From positions 3,864,001 through 3,928,000 of the forward strand of contig NZ_CP129137.1 of the NCBI RefSeq assembly GCF_030406905.1: DNA of 64,000 nt, read 5' to 3'. A program made the position numbers and the translations under genes. The notes beneath the pieces were generated by a model, which had not been told where the DNA came from, did no database searches, and was given only the letters and a program-made list of their open reading frames with translations. Source of the stretch: Streptomyces sp. HUAS CB01 (GTDB taxonomy: Bacteria > Actinomycetota > Actinomycetes > Streptomycetales > Streptomycetaceae). Shown one piece after another: positions 27,235 through 35,703 of this stretch. The first letter of the stretch is position 1. The number at the start of each line of letters is the position of its first letter.

Positions 27235-28725
27235 GTGGCAGAGGAGCTCACCCCGGAGACCCCGGAGAACGAGTCCGACCGCACCGCCGAGGCGGAAGGG
27301 ACCGAGGAGCCGATCAAGCAGCGCAAGAACGGCCTGTACCCGGAGGTCTCCGACGAGCTCGCGGAGAACATGAAGTCCGGCTGGGCCGACACCGAGCTGC
27401 ACGACCTGGAGCCGATCGCGCAGGCCGCGCACACCGAGCGCCGCCGCGCCGCCCTCTCCGCCCGTTTCCCGGGCGAGCGGCTCGTGATCCCGGCCGGCAA
27501 CCTGAGGACCCGCTCCAACGACACGGAGTACGCCTTCCGCGCCTCCACCGAGTACGCCTACCTCACCGGCGACCAGAGCCACGACGGCGTCCTGGTGCTG
27601 GAGCCCACCGCCGACGGCCACGAGGCGACCGTCCATCTCCTGCCGCGCTCCGACCGGGAGAACGGCGAGTTCTGGCTCGACGGCCAGGGCGAGCTGTGGG
27701 TCGGCCGCCGTCACTCGCTGGCCGAGGCGGGGCGGCTGCTGGGCATCGCGGCCGAGGACGTGCGCGAGCTTCCGCAGAAGCTGCGTGAGGCGACCGGCCC
27801 GGTCCGCGTCGTCCGCGGCCACGACGCCGGCGTCGAGTCGGCCCTAACCGACAAGGTCACCGCCGAGCGCGACGAGGAGCTGCGCGTCTCCCTCTCCGAG
27901 GCCCGTCTGGTCAAGGACGAGTTCGAGATCGCCGAGCTGCAGCGGGCCTGCGACGCGACGGCCCGCGGCTTCGAGGACGTCGTCAAGGTCCTGGACAGGG
28001 CCGAGGCCACCAGCGAGCGCTACATCGAGGGAACGTTCTTCCTGCGCGCCCGCGTCGACGGCAACGACGTCGGCTACGGCTCGATCTGCGCCGCCGGCCC
28101 GCACGCCACGACCCTGCACTGGGTCCGCAACGACGGCGCGGTCCGCTCCGGCGAGCTGCTCCTCCTGGACGCCGGTGTGGAGACCACCGAGCTCTACACC
28201 GCCGACGTGACCCGCACCCTGCCGATCAACGGCCGCTTCACCGAGCTGCAGCGCAGGATCTACGACGCCGTGTACGAGGCCCAGGAGGCCGGTATCGCCG
28301 CGGTGAAGCCCGGCGCCCCCTACCGCGACTTCCACGACGCGGCCCAGCGGGTCCTGGCCACCCGGCTCGTGGAGTGGGGTCTGCTCGGCGACCTCGACGT
28401 CGAGAAGGTGCTCGAGCTCGGTCTCCAGCGCCGCTGGACGCTGCACGGCACCGGCCACATGCTCGGGATGGACGTCCACGACTGCGCGGCCGCCCGCCGC
28501 GAGACCTACGTGGCCGGCACGCTGGAGCCCGGAATGTGCCTGACCGTGGAGCCCGGTCTGTACTTCCAGGCCGACGACCTGACCGTGCCCGAGGAGTACC
28601 GCGGCATCGGCGTCCGGATCGAGGACGACATCCTCGTCACGGAGGACGGCAACCGGAACCTCTCGGCGGCGCTGCCGCGCCAGGCCGACGAGATCGAGGC
28701 GTGGATGGCCCGGCTCAAGGGCTGA
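27235..28725 (+). CDS. pepP: Xaa-Pro aminopeptidase (M24B)
   Basis: A 496-residue aminopeptidase P that removes N-terminal residues preceding proline. The N-terminal creatinase-like domain (about 50-230) is followed by the pita-bread catalytic domain. Dinuclear metal ligands are visible: Asp in LLLDAGVE, Asp in TADVTRT, His in GTGHMLGMDVHD, Glu in TVEPGLYF and Glu in RIEDDILV. The GTG at 27235 has AGGAGG seven bases upstream. It lies 104 bp after the PP2C gene and may be co-transcribed or have its own promoter. A terminator follows. Confidence 0.93.
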   Translation: MAEELTPETPENESDRTAEAEGTEEPIKQRKNGLYPEVSDELAENMKSGWADTELHDLEPIAQAAHTERRRAALSARFPGERLVIPAGNLRTRSNDTEYAFRASTEYAYLTGDQSHDGVLVLEPTADGHEATVHLLPRSDRENGEFWLDGQGELWVGRRHSLAEAGRLLGIAAEDVRELPQKLREATGPVRVVRGHDAGVESALTDKVTAERDEELRVSLSEARLVKDEFEIAELQRACDATARGFEDVVKVLDRAEATSERYIEGTFFLRARVDGNDVGYGSICAAGPHATTLHWVRNDGAVRSGELLLLDAGVETTELYTADVTRTLPINGRFTELQRRIYDAVYEAQEAGIAAVKPGAPYRDFHDAAQRVLATRLVEWGLLGDLDVEKVLELGLQRRWTLHGTGHMLGMDVHDCAAARRETYVAGTLEPGMCLTVEPGLYFQADDLTVPEEYRGIGVRIEDDILVTEDGNRNLSAALPRQADEIEAWMARLKG

Positions 28726-28741
28726 TCCCGTACCGCGTCCC

Positions 28742-28762
28742 TGCGGGCCGCGCCGGCCCGCA
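28742..28762. terminator. terminator between convergent pepP and ATPase gene
   Basis: TGCGGGCCG pairs with CGGCCCGCA around a three-base loop, 17 bases after the pepP stop. A second stem GGACGGCGCC/GGCGCCGTCC (28783-28825) runs into the 3' end of the opposing gene. Confidence 0.7.
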
Positions 28763-28797
28763 CGGACGGACCCCGCGACGCAGGACGGCGCCTTCGC

Positions 28798-29241
28798 TCA
28801 CACCGCTCCGAGCAGGGCGCCGTCCCGCCATTTCAGCACCTTGTCGAAGCTCACCACCGCGCCCCGGCCGGGCCTGTTCCGCAGATGGACGTGGTCGGCG
28901 AGCTGCTCGATGAGACAGAGTCCGCGGCCGCTCTCGGCGGCGGGCCCGGCACCCGTGACATGGGCGCAGTCCGGAAAACCCGGCCCTCCGTCCACCACTT
29001 CGATACGGCACTTCTCGCCGTCCAGGTACGCCGTCACGCGGTAACCGTCGGCCGAGGACCCCGGTGCGCCGGACCCGCCGTGCTCGACGGCGTTCGCGCA
29101 CGCCTCGCTCAGCGCGACGGAGAGATCGAAGGAGATGTCGGGATCGACGCCCGCGGTCTCCATGGCACCGAGCAGAAGACGTCGAGCGAGCGGCACGCTC
29201 GCAGCCTCGCGCCGCAAATGGAGAGACCACCAGATGCTCAT
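28798..29241 (-). CDS. RsbW-like ATP-binding regulator (HATPase_c)
   Basis: A 147-residue single GHKL ATPase domain: N box LSVALSEACANAVEHGG (about residues 40-56), G1 box VVDGGPGFP and G2 box ESGRGLCLIEQLADHV. This is the anti-sigma kinase layout, closer to classical RsbW than the copy at 21794. The ATG at 29241 has AGGAGG seven bases upstream. Its neighbour across pepP is a SpoIIE-type phosphatase, the usual counterpart of such kinases, but no STAS antagonist or sigma gene is adjacent. Confidence 0.88.
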   Translation of the reverse strand: MSIWWSLHLRREAASVPLARRLLLGAMETAGVDPDISFDLSVALSEACANAVEHGGSGAPGSSADGYRVTAYLDGEKCRIEVVDGGPGFPDCAHVTGAGPAAESGRGLCLIEQLADHVHLRNRPGRGAVVSFDKVLKWRDGALLGAV

Positions 29242-29455
29242 GCTCCAGCCTCCTGGCTGCGGCTCGACATACCGTTACGTATTGCCGCGCCATCGCATGC
29301 GTAAGCGCGGAGTTGACGTGATTGCCCTCATTCGGCGGATGCGTCGATCGGCCATGCCGGTGTATGCCCACGCCAGGCGGGCGAGTGGGCCCCAAACGTG
29401 ACCTTCCGGACCTGCCGCTCGGGTCCGGAGGGCGCAGTGCGATGATGTCCCGGCC

Positions 29456-30301
29456 ATGTCTGCCCATCCGCCGGTCGCGCCCGGCGACGCGTCTGCCGCG
29501 GCCGGACCCCGGCTGCTGAGGGCCGCGGTGTTCGCCGCGGTCTGCGTCGTGCTGTCCGCGCTGGGGCATGTGCTGGCGGCCTGCGCGGCCGTCCCCTGGT
29601 GGACGCTCCTCGCCGGTTTCCTGGGAGTGTTCGCGGTCGTGGCGCCGTTCGCCGGCCGCACCCGCTCGCTCCCCGCGGTCGTCGCCGCCCTGGCCGGCGG
29701 GCAGCTCGGCCTCCACACCCTCTTCGGCCTCGGCCAGCGCCGGCTCACCGTGTCACCGAGCGCCGACGACGCCCTGATCCGGATGGCGGCCAAGCTCGTC
29801 TGCGGGGCCGGCGGCAACGCGCTGAGCCCGGCCGACGCCCACCGGATCGTCGCCGGCGCGGGCATCGACCCGGCGACCGCGGCGCAGACCGCCCACGCCG
29901 GGCACGCCGCGGCCGTGCCGAACGCCGCGCTCGGGTCCGCCGGGGCCCTGCCGAGCCTGCCCATGGTGCTCGGCCATCTGCTGGCGGCCCTCGTCACGGG
30001 CTGGCTGCTGCGCCGGGGCGACCTCGCGCTGTTCCGGCTGGCCGAACTCTCCGCCCAGGGCGCCCAGGGCGCCGGCGAGATGGTGGCCGACGGCGCGCTC
30101 GTGCGCGCGCTGCGGGCCGCCCTCGTCCTCGTACGCGAACTGCTCGCCGGGCTGCCGTCGACACCGGACGCCGGCCCCGGGCCCGTCGGGTCGCGTCCCG
30201 TCGACTCCGCGCCGCCCCCGGCGGCCGCACTCCAGCACACCGTGATCAGGCGCGGTCCGCCCGCGCACCGGGTCCTCGCAGACTGCGTCCTCGCAGCCTG
30301 A
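29456..30301 (+). CDS. conserved integral membrane protein next to copper genes
   Basis: A 281-residue membrane protein. Hydrophobic segments are clear at about residues 20-45, 47-65, 70-95 and 165-185. The central loop (about 100-160) holds His-containing sequence (DAHRIVAGAGIDPATAAQTAHAGHAAAVP) that could bind metal, and the C-terminal hundred residues are hydrophilic. No family name is certain. It lies directly upstream of the YcnI/Sco/PCuAC cluster in the same direction, and similar proteins accompany ycnI in other Streptomyces as far as I recall, suggesting a copper-related role. Confidence 0.75.
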   Translation: MSAHPPVAPGDASAAAGPRLLRAAVFAAVCVVLSALGHVLAACAAVPWWTLLAGFLGVFAVVAPFAGRTRSLPAVVAALAGGQLGLHTLFGLGQRRLTVSPSADDALIRMAAKLVCGAGGNALSPADAHRIVAGAGIDPATAAQTAHAGHAAAVPNAALGSAGALPSLPMVLGHLLAALVTGWLLRRGDLALFRLAELSAQGAQGAGEMVADGALVRALRAALVLVRELLAGLPSTPDAGPGPVGSRPVDSAPPPAAALQHTVIRRGPPAHRVLADCVLAA

Positions 30302-30343
30302 ACGCGGCGCCACTCGACGACGTACCCCGCAGCGGGTGTCCCG

Positions 30344-30393
30344 GGTGATCGGTGCCGCGGCCCTCCCGCGCACCCGCGCGCGGACCGATCACC
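30344..30393 (+). terminator. 10-bp hairpin followed by T-rich run, upstream of ycnI
   Basis: GGTGATCGGT and ACCGATCACC form a perfect stem around a 30-base GC-rich loop, followed by TTTCTG. It lies 42 bp after the membrane-protein gene and ends 27 bp before the ycnI start, so it may end the upstream message or act as a leader hairpin. Confidence 0.5.
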
Positions 30394-30420
30394 TTTCTGC
30401 TCACGTGGAGTGTCTCTGCC

Positions 30421-31164
30421 ATGAACAAGTCCTCTCGTCTCGCCGTCGCCGGCGGCGTCGCCGCCACCTCCGTGCTGCTGCTGTGCGGCCCCGCCGTCGC
30501 GCACGTCAGCGTCCAGCCCCAGGGCGAGGCCGCGAAGGGCGGCTACGCCACGGTCAACTTCAAGGTCCCGAACGAGCGGGACAACGCCGCGACGGTGAAG
30601 CTCGAGGTCACCGTCCCGGCCGACCACCCGCTCTCGTCGGTGATGCCGCAGCCCGTCCCGGGCTGGAAGGCCGAGGTCACCAAGACCAAGCTGGCCAAGC
30701 CGCTGAGCGTGCACGGCAAGCAGATCACCGAGGCCGTCTCGAAGATCACCTGGACCGCGGCCGGCGGCAGGATCGGCCCCGGTGAGTTCCAGCAGTTCCC
30801 CGTGTCCCTCGGACAGTTGCCCGAGGACGCCGACAAGCTCGTCTTCAAGGCGCTCCAGACGTACGACAACAAGGAGGTCGTGCGCTGGATCGAGGAGCCG
30901 CGGGAGGGCGCGGCCGAGCCGGAGCACCCGGCGCCCGTGCTCGCCCTGTCCGCGGCGACCGGCGACCACCACGGCGGCGGCGCCGACAAGAACGGGGCGG
31001 ACGACAAGAACGCGGCCCATGCCGCGGACCACGCGGACGGCGAGAGCGAGAGCACCGCGAGCCCCACGGACACCACGGCCCGGGTCCTCGCCGTGGTCGG
31101 CATCCTCGTGGGTGCCGCGGGCGTGGCCTTCGGTGTGCTGGCCGGCCGCCGTCGTACCGCCTGA
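30421..31164 (+). CDS. YcnI-family (DUF1775) copper-binding membrane-anchored protein
   Basis: A 247-residue exported protein: signal peptide cleaved after PAVA, so the mature chain starts HVSVQPQG with the N-terminal His that ligates copper in YcnI. The DUF1775 domain (about residues 28-165) contains a Trp (PVPGWKAEV) expected in the copper site. A His/Asp-rich linker with GDHHGGGADK and a single C-terminal membrane helix ending RRR follow. It would bind Cu(II) outside the membrane and pass it to the downstream chaperones. The ATG at 30421 follows GGAGTG. The next gene starts 35 bp later. Confidence 0.9.
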   Translation: MNKSSRLAVAGGVAATSVLLLCGPAVAHVSVQPQGEAAKGGYATVNFKVPNERDNAATVKLEVTVPADHPLSSVMPQPVPGWKAEVTKTKLAKPLSVHGKQITEAVSKITWTAAGGRIGPGEFQQFPVSLGQLPEDADKLVFKALQTYDNKEVVRWIEEPREGAAEPEHPAPVLALSAATGDHHGGGADKNGADDKNAAHAADHADGESESTASPTDTTARVLAVVGILVGAAGVAFGVLAGRRRTA

Positions 31165-31199
31165 CAGACGCACATCCATCACATCCGGGACACATCTCC

Positions 31200-31862
31200 A
31201 TGCGCAACAAGCTCGTGACGGCCGCCGCCCTGGCGGTGGCGGCCGTACTCTCCCTTTCCGCCTGCGGCCCCGACGGAGGCTCGGACAACGCGGACGGCTC
31301 CGTCGCCGAGGTCTCCGCCCAGCCGCGGGACAAGGCCGCGACCGTCCTCGACCGGCCCTTCGAGAAGCCCGACCTCGTCCTCACGGACACCACGGGCAAG
31401 CCGTACGACCTCCGGGAGCGGACCAAGGGCAAGCCGACCCTGATCTACTTCGGCTACACCCACTGCCCCGACGTCTGCCCGCTGACGATGAGCAACATCG
31501 CCGTCGCCAGGAAGCAGCTGCCGAAGGCGGACCAGGACAAGCTCCAGGTCGTCTTCGTCACCACCGACCCCGAGCGGGACACCGCGGCCGAACTGGCCAA
31601 GTGGCTCCCCGCCGCGGGCGATCCCTCCTTCGTCGGGCTCACCGGCGACTTCCCGACCATCCAGGCCGGGGCGCGCCAGCTGGGCATCGGCATCGAGCCC
31701 TCCACGAAGGACAAGAACGGCAAGGCCGTGTCCATGCACGGGACGCAGGTCGTGGCCTTCTCCCCCAGGACCGACCGGGGCTACGTCCTGTACGGCGAGG
31801 ACACCACGCCCGAGGACTTCACCAAGGACCTCCCCAGGATCATCAAGGGGGAGAACCCGTGA
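31200..31862 (+). CDS. sco: Sco/SenC copper chaperone lipoprotein
   Basis: A 220-residue lipoprotein (lipobox LSAC near residue 22) with a thioredoxin-fold Sco domain. The copper site is visible: Cys pair in CPDVCP (about residues 96-101) and the distal His in MHGTQVV (about 180). In S. lividans, Sco delivers copper for cytochrome c oxidase and for the radical copper oxidase GlxA, with its partner encoded next door. The stop overlaps the GTG of the PCuAC gene by four bases. Start ATG at 31200. Confidence 0.93.
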   Translation: MRNKLVTAAALAVAAVLSLSACGPDGGSDNADGSVAEVSAQPRDKAATVLDRPFEKPDLVLTDTTGKPYDLRERTKGKPTLIYFGYTHCPDVCPLTMSNIAVARKQLPKADQDKLQVVFVTTDPERDTAAELAKWLPAAGDPSFVGLTGDFPTIQAGARQLGIGIEPSTKDKNGKAVSMHGTQVVAFSPRTDRGYVLYGEDTTPEDFTKDLPRIIKGENP

Positions 31863-32308
31863 CCCGCCGCACGGCGACCGCCCTCGCCGCCGCCCTGGCC
31901 CTCTCCGCCGGACTGGGGCTCGCGGGCTGTTCCTCGTCCGTGCCCGAGCTCAAGGTCGGCGGGGCGTTCATGCCGCAGCCCGTCGGCGACACGGCGGGCG
32001 GTTTCCTCACCGTCACCAACACCGGTGGCACCGCGGACAGGCTGACCTCCGTCACCAGCAGCCTCTCGGACGACGTCCAGATGCACGAGACGAAGGACCG
32101 CACGATGCGGCAGGTGACGTCGCTCGACGTCCCCGCCAACGGGGAGCTGAGGCTGGAACGCGGTGGCGACCACCTCATGTTCATGGGCATCAAGAAGCAG
32201 CCGGAACAGGGCGAGAGGATCGACGTCGAGCTGCACTTCGAGAAGTCGGAACCGATCAGGGTCGAGCTCCCCGTCGAGGAGCGGACCCACAACCCGAAGC
32301 AGCACTGA
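31859..32308 (+). CDS. ecuC: PCuAC periplasmic-type copper chaperone (ECuC)
   Basis: A 149-residue lipoprotein (lipobox LAGC near residue 24) with a PCuAC domain. The Cu(I) motif H(M)X10MX21HXM can be read as MHETKDRTMRQV followed by DHLMFMG. In S. lividans the homologue ECuC hands copper to Sco. Start GTG overlaps the sco stop (GTGA), so the two are translationally coupled. No other reading is plausible. Confidence 0.9.
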   Translation: MTRRTATALAAALALSAGLGLAGCSSSVPELKVGGAFMPQPVGDTAGGFLTVTNTGGTADRLTSVTSSLSDDVQMHETKDRTMRQVTSLDVPANGELRLERGGDHLMFMGIKKQPEQGERIDVELHFEKSEPIRVELPVEERTHNPKQH

Positions 32309-32354
32309 GCCCCGTGAAGAGGCTCTCGGCCATTCGAGGGACTGACGAGACACC

Positions 32355-34379
32355 ATGACCACCACCGCCCCGCGCCTCGGCACGGCGACTCTCCTGCGGC
32401 TGCTGCTGATCACCGCGGCGCTGCTCGGCACCGTGCTCACGGGCACGGCGAACGCGCACGCCGCCCTGACCGGGAGCAACCCGAAGGACGGGGCGGTGCT
32501 GGCCGTCGCCCCCAAGGACGTCACGCTCACCTTCTCCGAGCAGGTCGCCCTGGGGAACGACTCGATCCGCGTCCTCGACCCCAAGAGCAAGCGCGTCGAC
32601 ACCGGCAGGCTGAAGAACCTCGGCGCCGGGGACGTCGTCAGATACGGGGTGGACCTGCACTCCGGCCTGCCGGACGGCACCTACACCGTCGCCTGGCAGG
32701 CGGTCTCCGCCGACAGCCACCCCATCGCCGGCGCGTTCACCTTCTCGGTCGGCGCGCCCTCGAAGACCGCCGTGGAGCTGCCGAAGCAGGAGGCGGGCGG
32801 CGGGCTCGTGGGCGCGCTCTACGGCATCGCGCGGTACGCGGCGTACACGGGGTTCACCGTCCTGGTCGGCGGTGCCGCGTTCGTGCTGGCCTGCTGGCCG
32901 CGCGGGGCGAGCGTCCGGCCGGTGCAGCGGATCGTGGTGGGCGGCTGGGTGACGCTCACCGCGGCCACCCTCGCGATGCTGCTGCTGCGCAATCCCTACA
33001 CCGGCTCGGGCGAGCTGGGCGACGCCTTCGACCTCGCCGGGCTGCAGGCCGTCCTCGCCACCAAGACCGGAGCCGCGCTCGTGTCACGGCTGCTGCTGCT
33101 CGGGGCGGCGGCGCTGTTCATCGCGGTGCTGTTCGGGGCGTACGCGAAGCGCGCGACCGAACCCGAGGGCGCCGCGGAACAGGGCGCGCCCCGCCCGGGC
33201 GGCAGGGAGGACGCAGTCGACGGGGGTGCGGACGCGTCCGGGGACGACCCGGGAACGGCCGGCGACCCGGCGAAGGAGAAGCAGGACCTGACCTTCGGTC
33301 TGGCCATCGGCGGCACGGTCGTCGCCGCCGGGATCGCCGCCACCTGGGCGCTCTCCGAACACGCCTCGGCCGGTATCCAGGCGGGCGTGGCGATGCCCGT
33401 CGACGTGCTGCACCTGCTGGCCGTCGCCGCGTGGCTGGGCGGTCTGGCCACGTTGCTCGTGGCGCTGCACCGCGCGCCCTCCCTCGGCAGGGCAGCCGTC
33501 CTCCGCTTCTCCCGGGTGGCGTTCTGGTCCGTCGTCGTCCTCGCCGCGACCGGGCTCTACCAGTCCTGGCGGCAGGTCGGCTCGTGGTCGGCCCTGACCG
33601 GCACCTCCTACGGGCGGCTGCTGCTGGTCAAGATCGGGCTGGTCGGGATGCTCGTCGGGGTCGCCTGGATCTCGCGCCGCTGGACGGCGCGGCTGTCGGA
33701 GCCCACGCCCGGCGCGGCGGTGGACGCGGAGACGAGCGGCGTGGCCGCGGACGCCGCCGAGGCCGGGGAGCCCCGTGCCGCCGAGCCGGCGCCGTCCGAC
33801 GACCCCGTGCGCGCGGCCCAACTCGCCCGGCAGGACGCCGCGGTGGCCGCGGCCGCCCGCAAGCGCCTCAGGGACGCCGACCCGGAGCGCACCGGGCTCC
33901 GGCGCTCCGTCCTCGCGGAGGCCGGCGTCGCCGTCGTCCTGCTCGCCGTGACGACGGTTCTGACCTCCACCGAGCCCGGCCGGACCGAGGAGCAGGCGGC
34001 CCGGGCGGGCGGCGGGGCCACCGAGGCCGTACCGTCCAAGCCCGTGGACGTGACGATGCCCTTCGACACCGGTGGCGCTGACGGCAAGGGCACGGCCCGG
34101 CTGACCATCAGCCCCGGACGCTCGGGCGCCAACGAGCTGCACGTGTGGACCGAGCGCCCGGACAGGAAGCCCCTGGACGCCCCCGAGGTCAAGGTGGCCT
34201 TCACCCTGACCGCGGAGAAGATCGGGCCGCTCCCGCTGGTCCCGGAACGCGTCGCGGCCGGCCACTGGAGCGCGAGCAACATCCAGATCCCGCTGCCGGG
34301 CGAATGGCAGGTCCGGATCACCGTACGGACGTCGGACATCGACCAGACGACCGTCGAGAAGAACGTGAGGATCGGCTGA
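32355..34379 (+). CDS. CopC-CopD fusion copper transport protein with C-terminal FixH/YtkA-like domain
   Basis: A 674-residue protein. After a signal peptide (cleaved at ANA, leaving the copper-binding N-terminal HAAL) comes a CopC domain (about residues 35-135) with SADSHPIAGAFTFSV. A CopD membrane domain of about eight helices (about 150-455) follows, interrupted by a charged loop near 270-310, then a ninth membrane segment near 525 and an extracellular beta domain (about 560-674) like YtkA/FixH. It imports or relays copper across the membrane for the cuproenzymes of this cluster. Start ATG 46 bp after ecuC. Confidence 0.92.
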   Translation: MTTTAPRLGTATLLRLLLITAALLGTVLTGTANAHAALTGSNPKDGAVLAVAPKDVTLTFSEQVALGNDSIRVLDPKSKRVDTGRLKNLGAGDVVRYGVDLHSGLPDGTYTVAWQAVSADSHPIAGAFTFSVGAPSKTAVELPKQEAGGGLVGALYGIARYAAYTGFTVLVGGAAFVLACWPRGASVRPVQRIVVGGWVTLTAATLAMLLLRNPYTGSGELGDAFDLAGLQAVLATKTGAALVSRLLLLGAAALFIAVLFGAYAKRATEPEGAAEQGAPRPGGREDAVDGGADASGDDPGTAGDPAKEKQDLTFGLAIGGTVVAAGIAATWALSEHASAGIQAGVAMPVDVLHLLAVAAWLGGLATLLVALHRAPSLGRAAVLRFSRVAFWSVVVLAATGLYQSWRQVGSWSALTGTSYGRLLLVKIGLVGMLVGVAWISRRWTARLSEPTPGAAVDAETSGVAADAAEAGEPRAAEPAPSDDPVRAAQLARQDAAVAAAARKRLRDADPERTGLRRSVLAEAGVAVVLLAVTTVLTSTEPGRTEEQAARAGGGATEAVPSKPVDVTMPFDTGGADGKGTARLTISPGRSGANELHVWTERPDRKPLDAPEVKVAFTLTAEKIGPLPLVPERVAAGHWSASNIQIPLPGEWQVRITVRTSDIDQTTVEKNVRIG

Positions 34380-34412
34380 CGTGGTCAGCCGCCGAGGCAC
34401 AGTGGTAAAGGC

Positions 34413-35663
34413 ATGAGCGACAACGAGATCTCGCGGCGCAGGCTGCTCGGCACGGTCGGCGCCGCGGGGGCGACAGGACTCGCCCTCGGCGCGGCGGGCG
34501 GCGCGGCCGGGTACGCGGTGACCGCCGCCGACCCGGCGACCGCCCTGACGACCGTCGGCTCCACGGCCGAGCCCTTCCACGGCGAGCACCAGGCGGGCAT
34601 CACCACACCGATGCAGTCCCACGGCCATCTCCTCGCCTTCGACCTGGCTCCCGGGGCGGGCCGCAGGGAGGCGGCCGCGCTGATGCGACGCTGGTCGGCC
34701 ACCGCGGCCCGGCTGACGGCGGGCGAGCCGGCCGACGACGACACCGGCGTCGCCCTGGACGCCGGCCCTTCCTCCCTCACGATCACCTTCGGCTTCGGCC
34801 GGACCTTCTTCGACCGCACGGGGCTGACGGCGCAGCGCCCCGTCCAGCTCGACCCGCTGCCGGCGTTCTCCGCCGACCGGCTGGATCCGCGCCGTTCGGA
34901 AGGCGACCTCTGGGTGCAGATCGGCGCCAACGACGCACTGGTCGCCTTCCACGCGCTGCGCGCCGTCCACAAGGTGGCGGGCGGGGCGGCGCGGATGCGC
35001 TGGCAGATGAACGGTTTCAACCGTTCGCCGGGCGTCACCGCCCAGCCGATGACCAGCCGCAACCTCATGGGCCAGATCGACGGCACCCGCAACCCCAAGC
35101 CGTCCGAGCCCGACTTCGACCGCCGGGTGTTCGTACCGGCCTCCGGCGCCGGACCCGACGCGCCGGAGCAGCCGGCCTGGATGGCGGGCGGCTCGTACGC
35201 CGTGGTCCGCCGCATCCGGATGCTGCTGGACGACTGGGAGAAGCTGAACCTGAAGGACCAGGAGCTGGTGATCGGCCGCCGCAAGTCCGACGGCGCCCCG
35301 CTGACCGGCGGCGGCGAGACGACCGAGCTCGCTCTGGACCGGACCGGTCCGGACGGTTCCCTGGTCATCCCGGCCAACGCCCACGCGCGGATCGCCGCCC
35401 CCGAGCAGAACGCGGGCGCGGCGATGCTGCGCAGGCCGTTCTCGTACCACGACGGCATGGCGGCGGACGGCACCCCCGACGCGGGACTGCTCTTCGTCTG
35501 CTGGCAGGCCGACCCGCTCCGGGGCTTCGTACCGGTCCAGCGGAAGCTGGACCGCGGAGACGCGCTGTCCGCGTTCGTCCGGCACGAGGCGAGCGGTCTC
35601 TTCGCCGTCCCGGGCGGCGCGGAGGAGGGCGGGTACGTCGGCCGCCGGCTGCTGGAGCCGTGA
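34413..35663 (+). CDS. dtpA: Tat-exported DyP-type heme peroxidase (DtpA/EfeB-like)
   Basis: A 416-residue A-type dye-decolourising peroxidase. The Tat signal SRRRLLG is at residues 8-14 with a hydrophobic stretch and an Ala-rich cleavage region. The distal GXXDG motif is present as GQIDGTRNPKP (about residues 220-230), with the proximal heme His in NAHARIAAP (about 325). In S. lividans the same cluster encodes DtpA, which is needed for GlxA maturation; membership of the copper cluster here agrees. It starts 33 bp after copCD. EfeB of iron uptake is the alternative name, but efeU/efeO are absent. Confidence 0.92.
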   Translation: MSDNEISRRRLLGTVGAAGATGLALGAAGGAAGYAVTAADPATALTTVGSTAEPFHGEHQAGITTPMQSHGHLLAFDLAPGAGRREAAALMRRWSATAARLTAGEPADDDTGVALDAGPSSLTITFGFGRTFFDRTGLTAQRPVQLDPLPAFSADRLDPRRSEGDLWVQIGANDALVAFHALRAVHKVAGGAARMRWQMNGFNRSPGVTAQPMTSRNLMGQIDGTRNPKPSEPDFDRRVFVPASGAGPDAPEQPAWMAGGSYAVVRRIRMLLDDWEKLNLKDQELVIGRRKSDGAPLTGGGETTELALDRTGPDGSLVIPANAHARIAAPEQNAGAAMLRRPFSYHDGMAADGTPDAGLLFVCWQADPLRGFVPVQRKLDRGDALSAFVRHEASGLFAVPGGAEEGGYVGRRLLEP

Positions 35664-35703
35664 GACGAGCCGCACGGGTCCGGGGCGCACTAGGGTGACG
35701 GGT

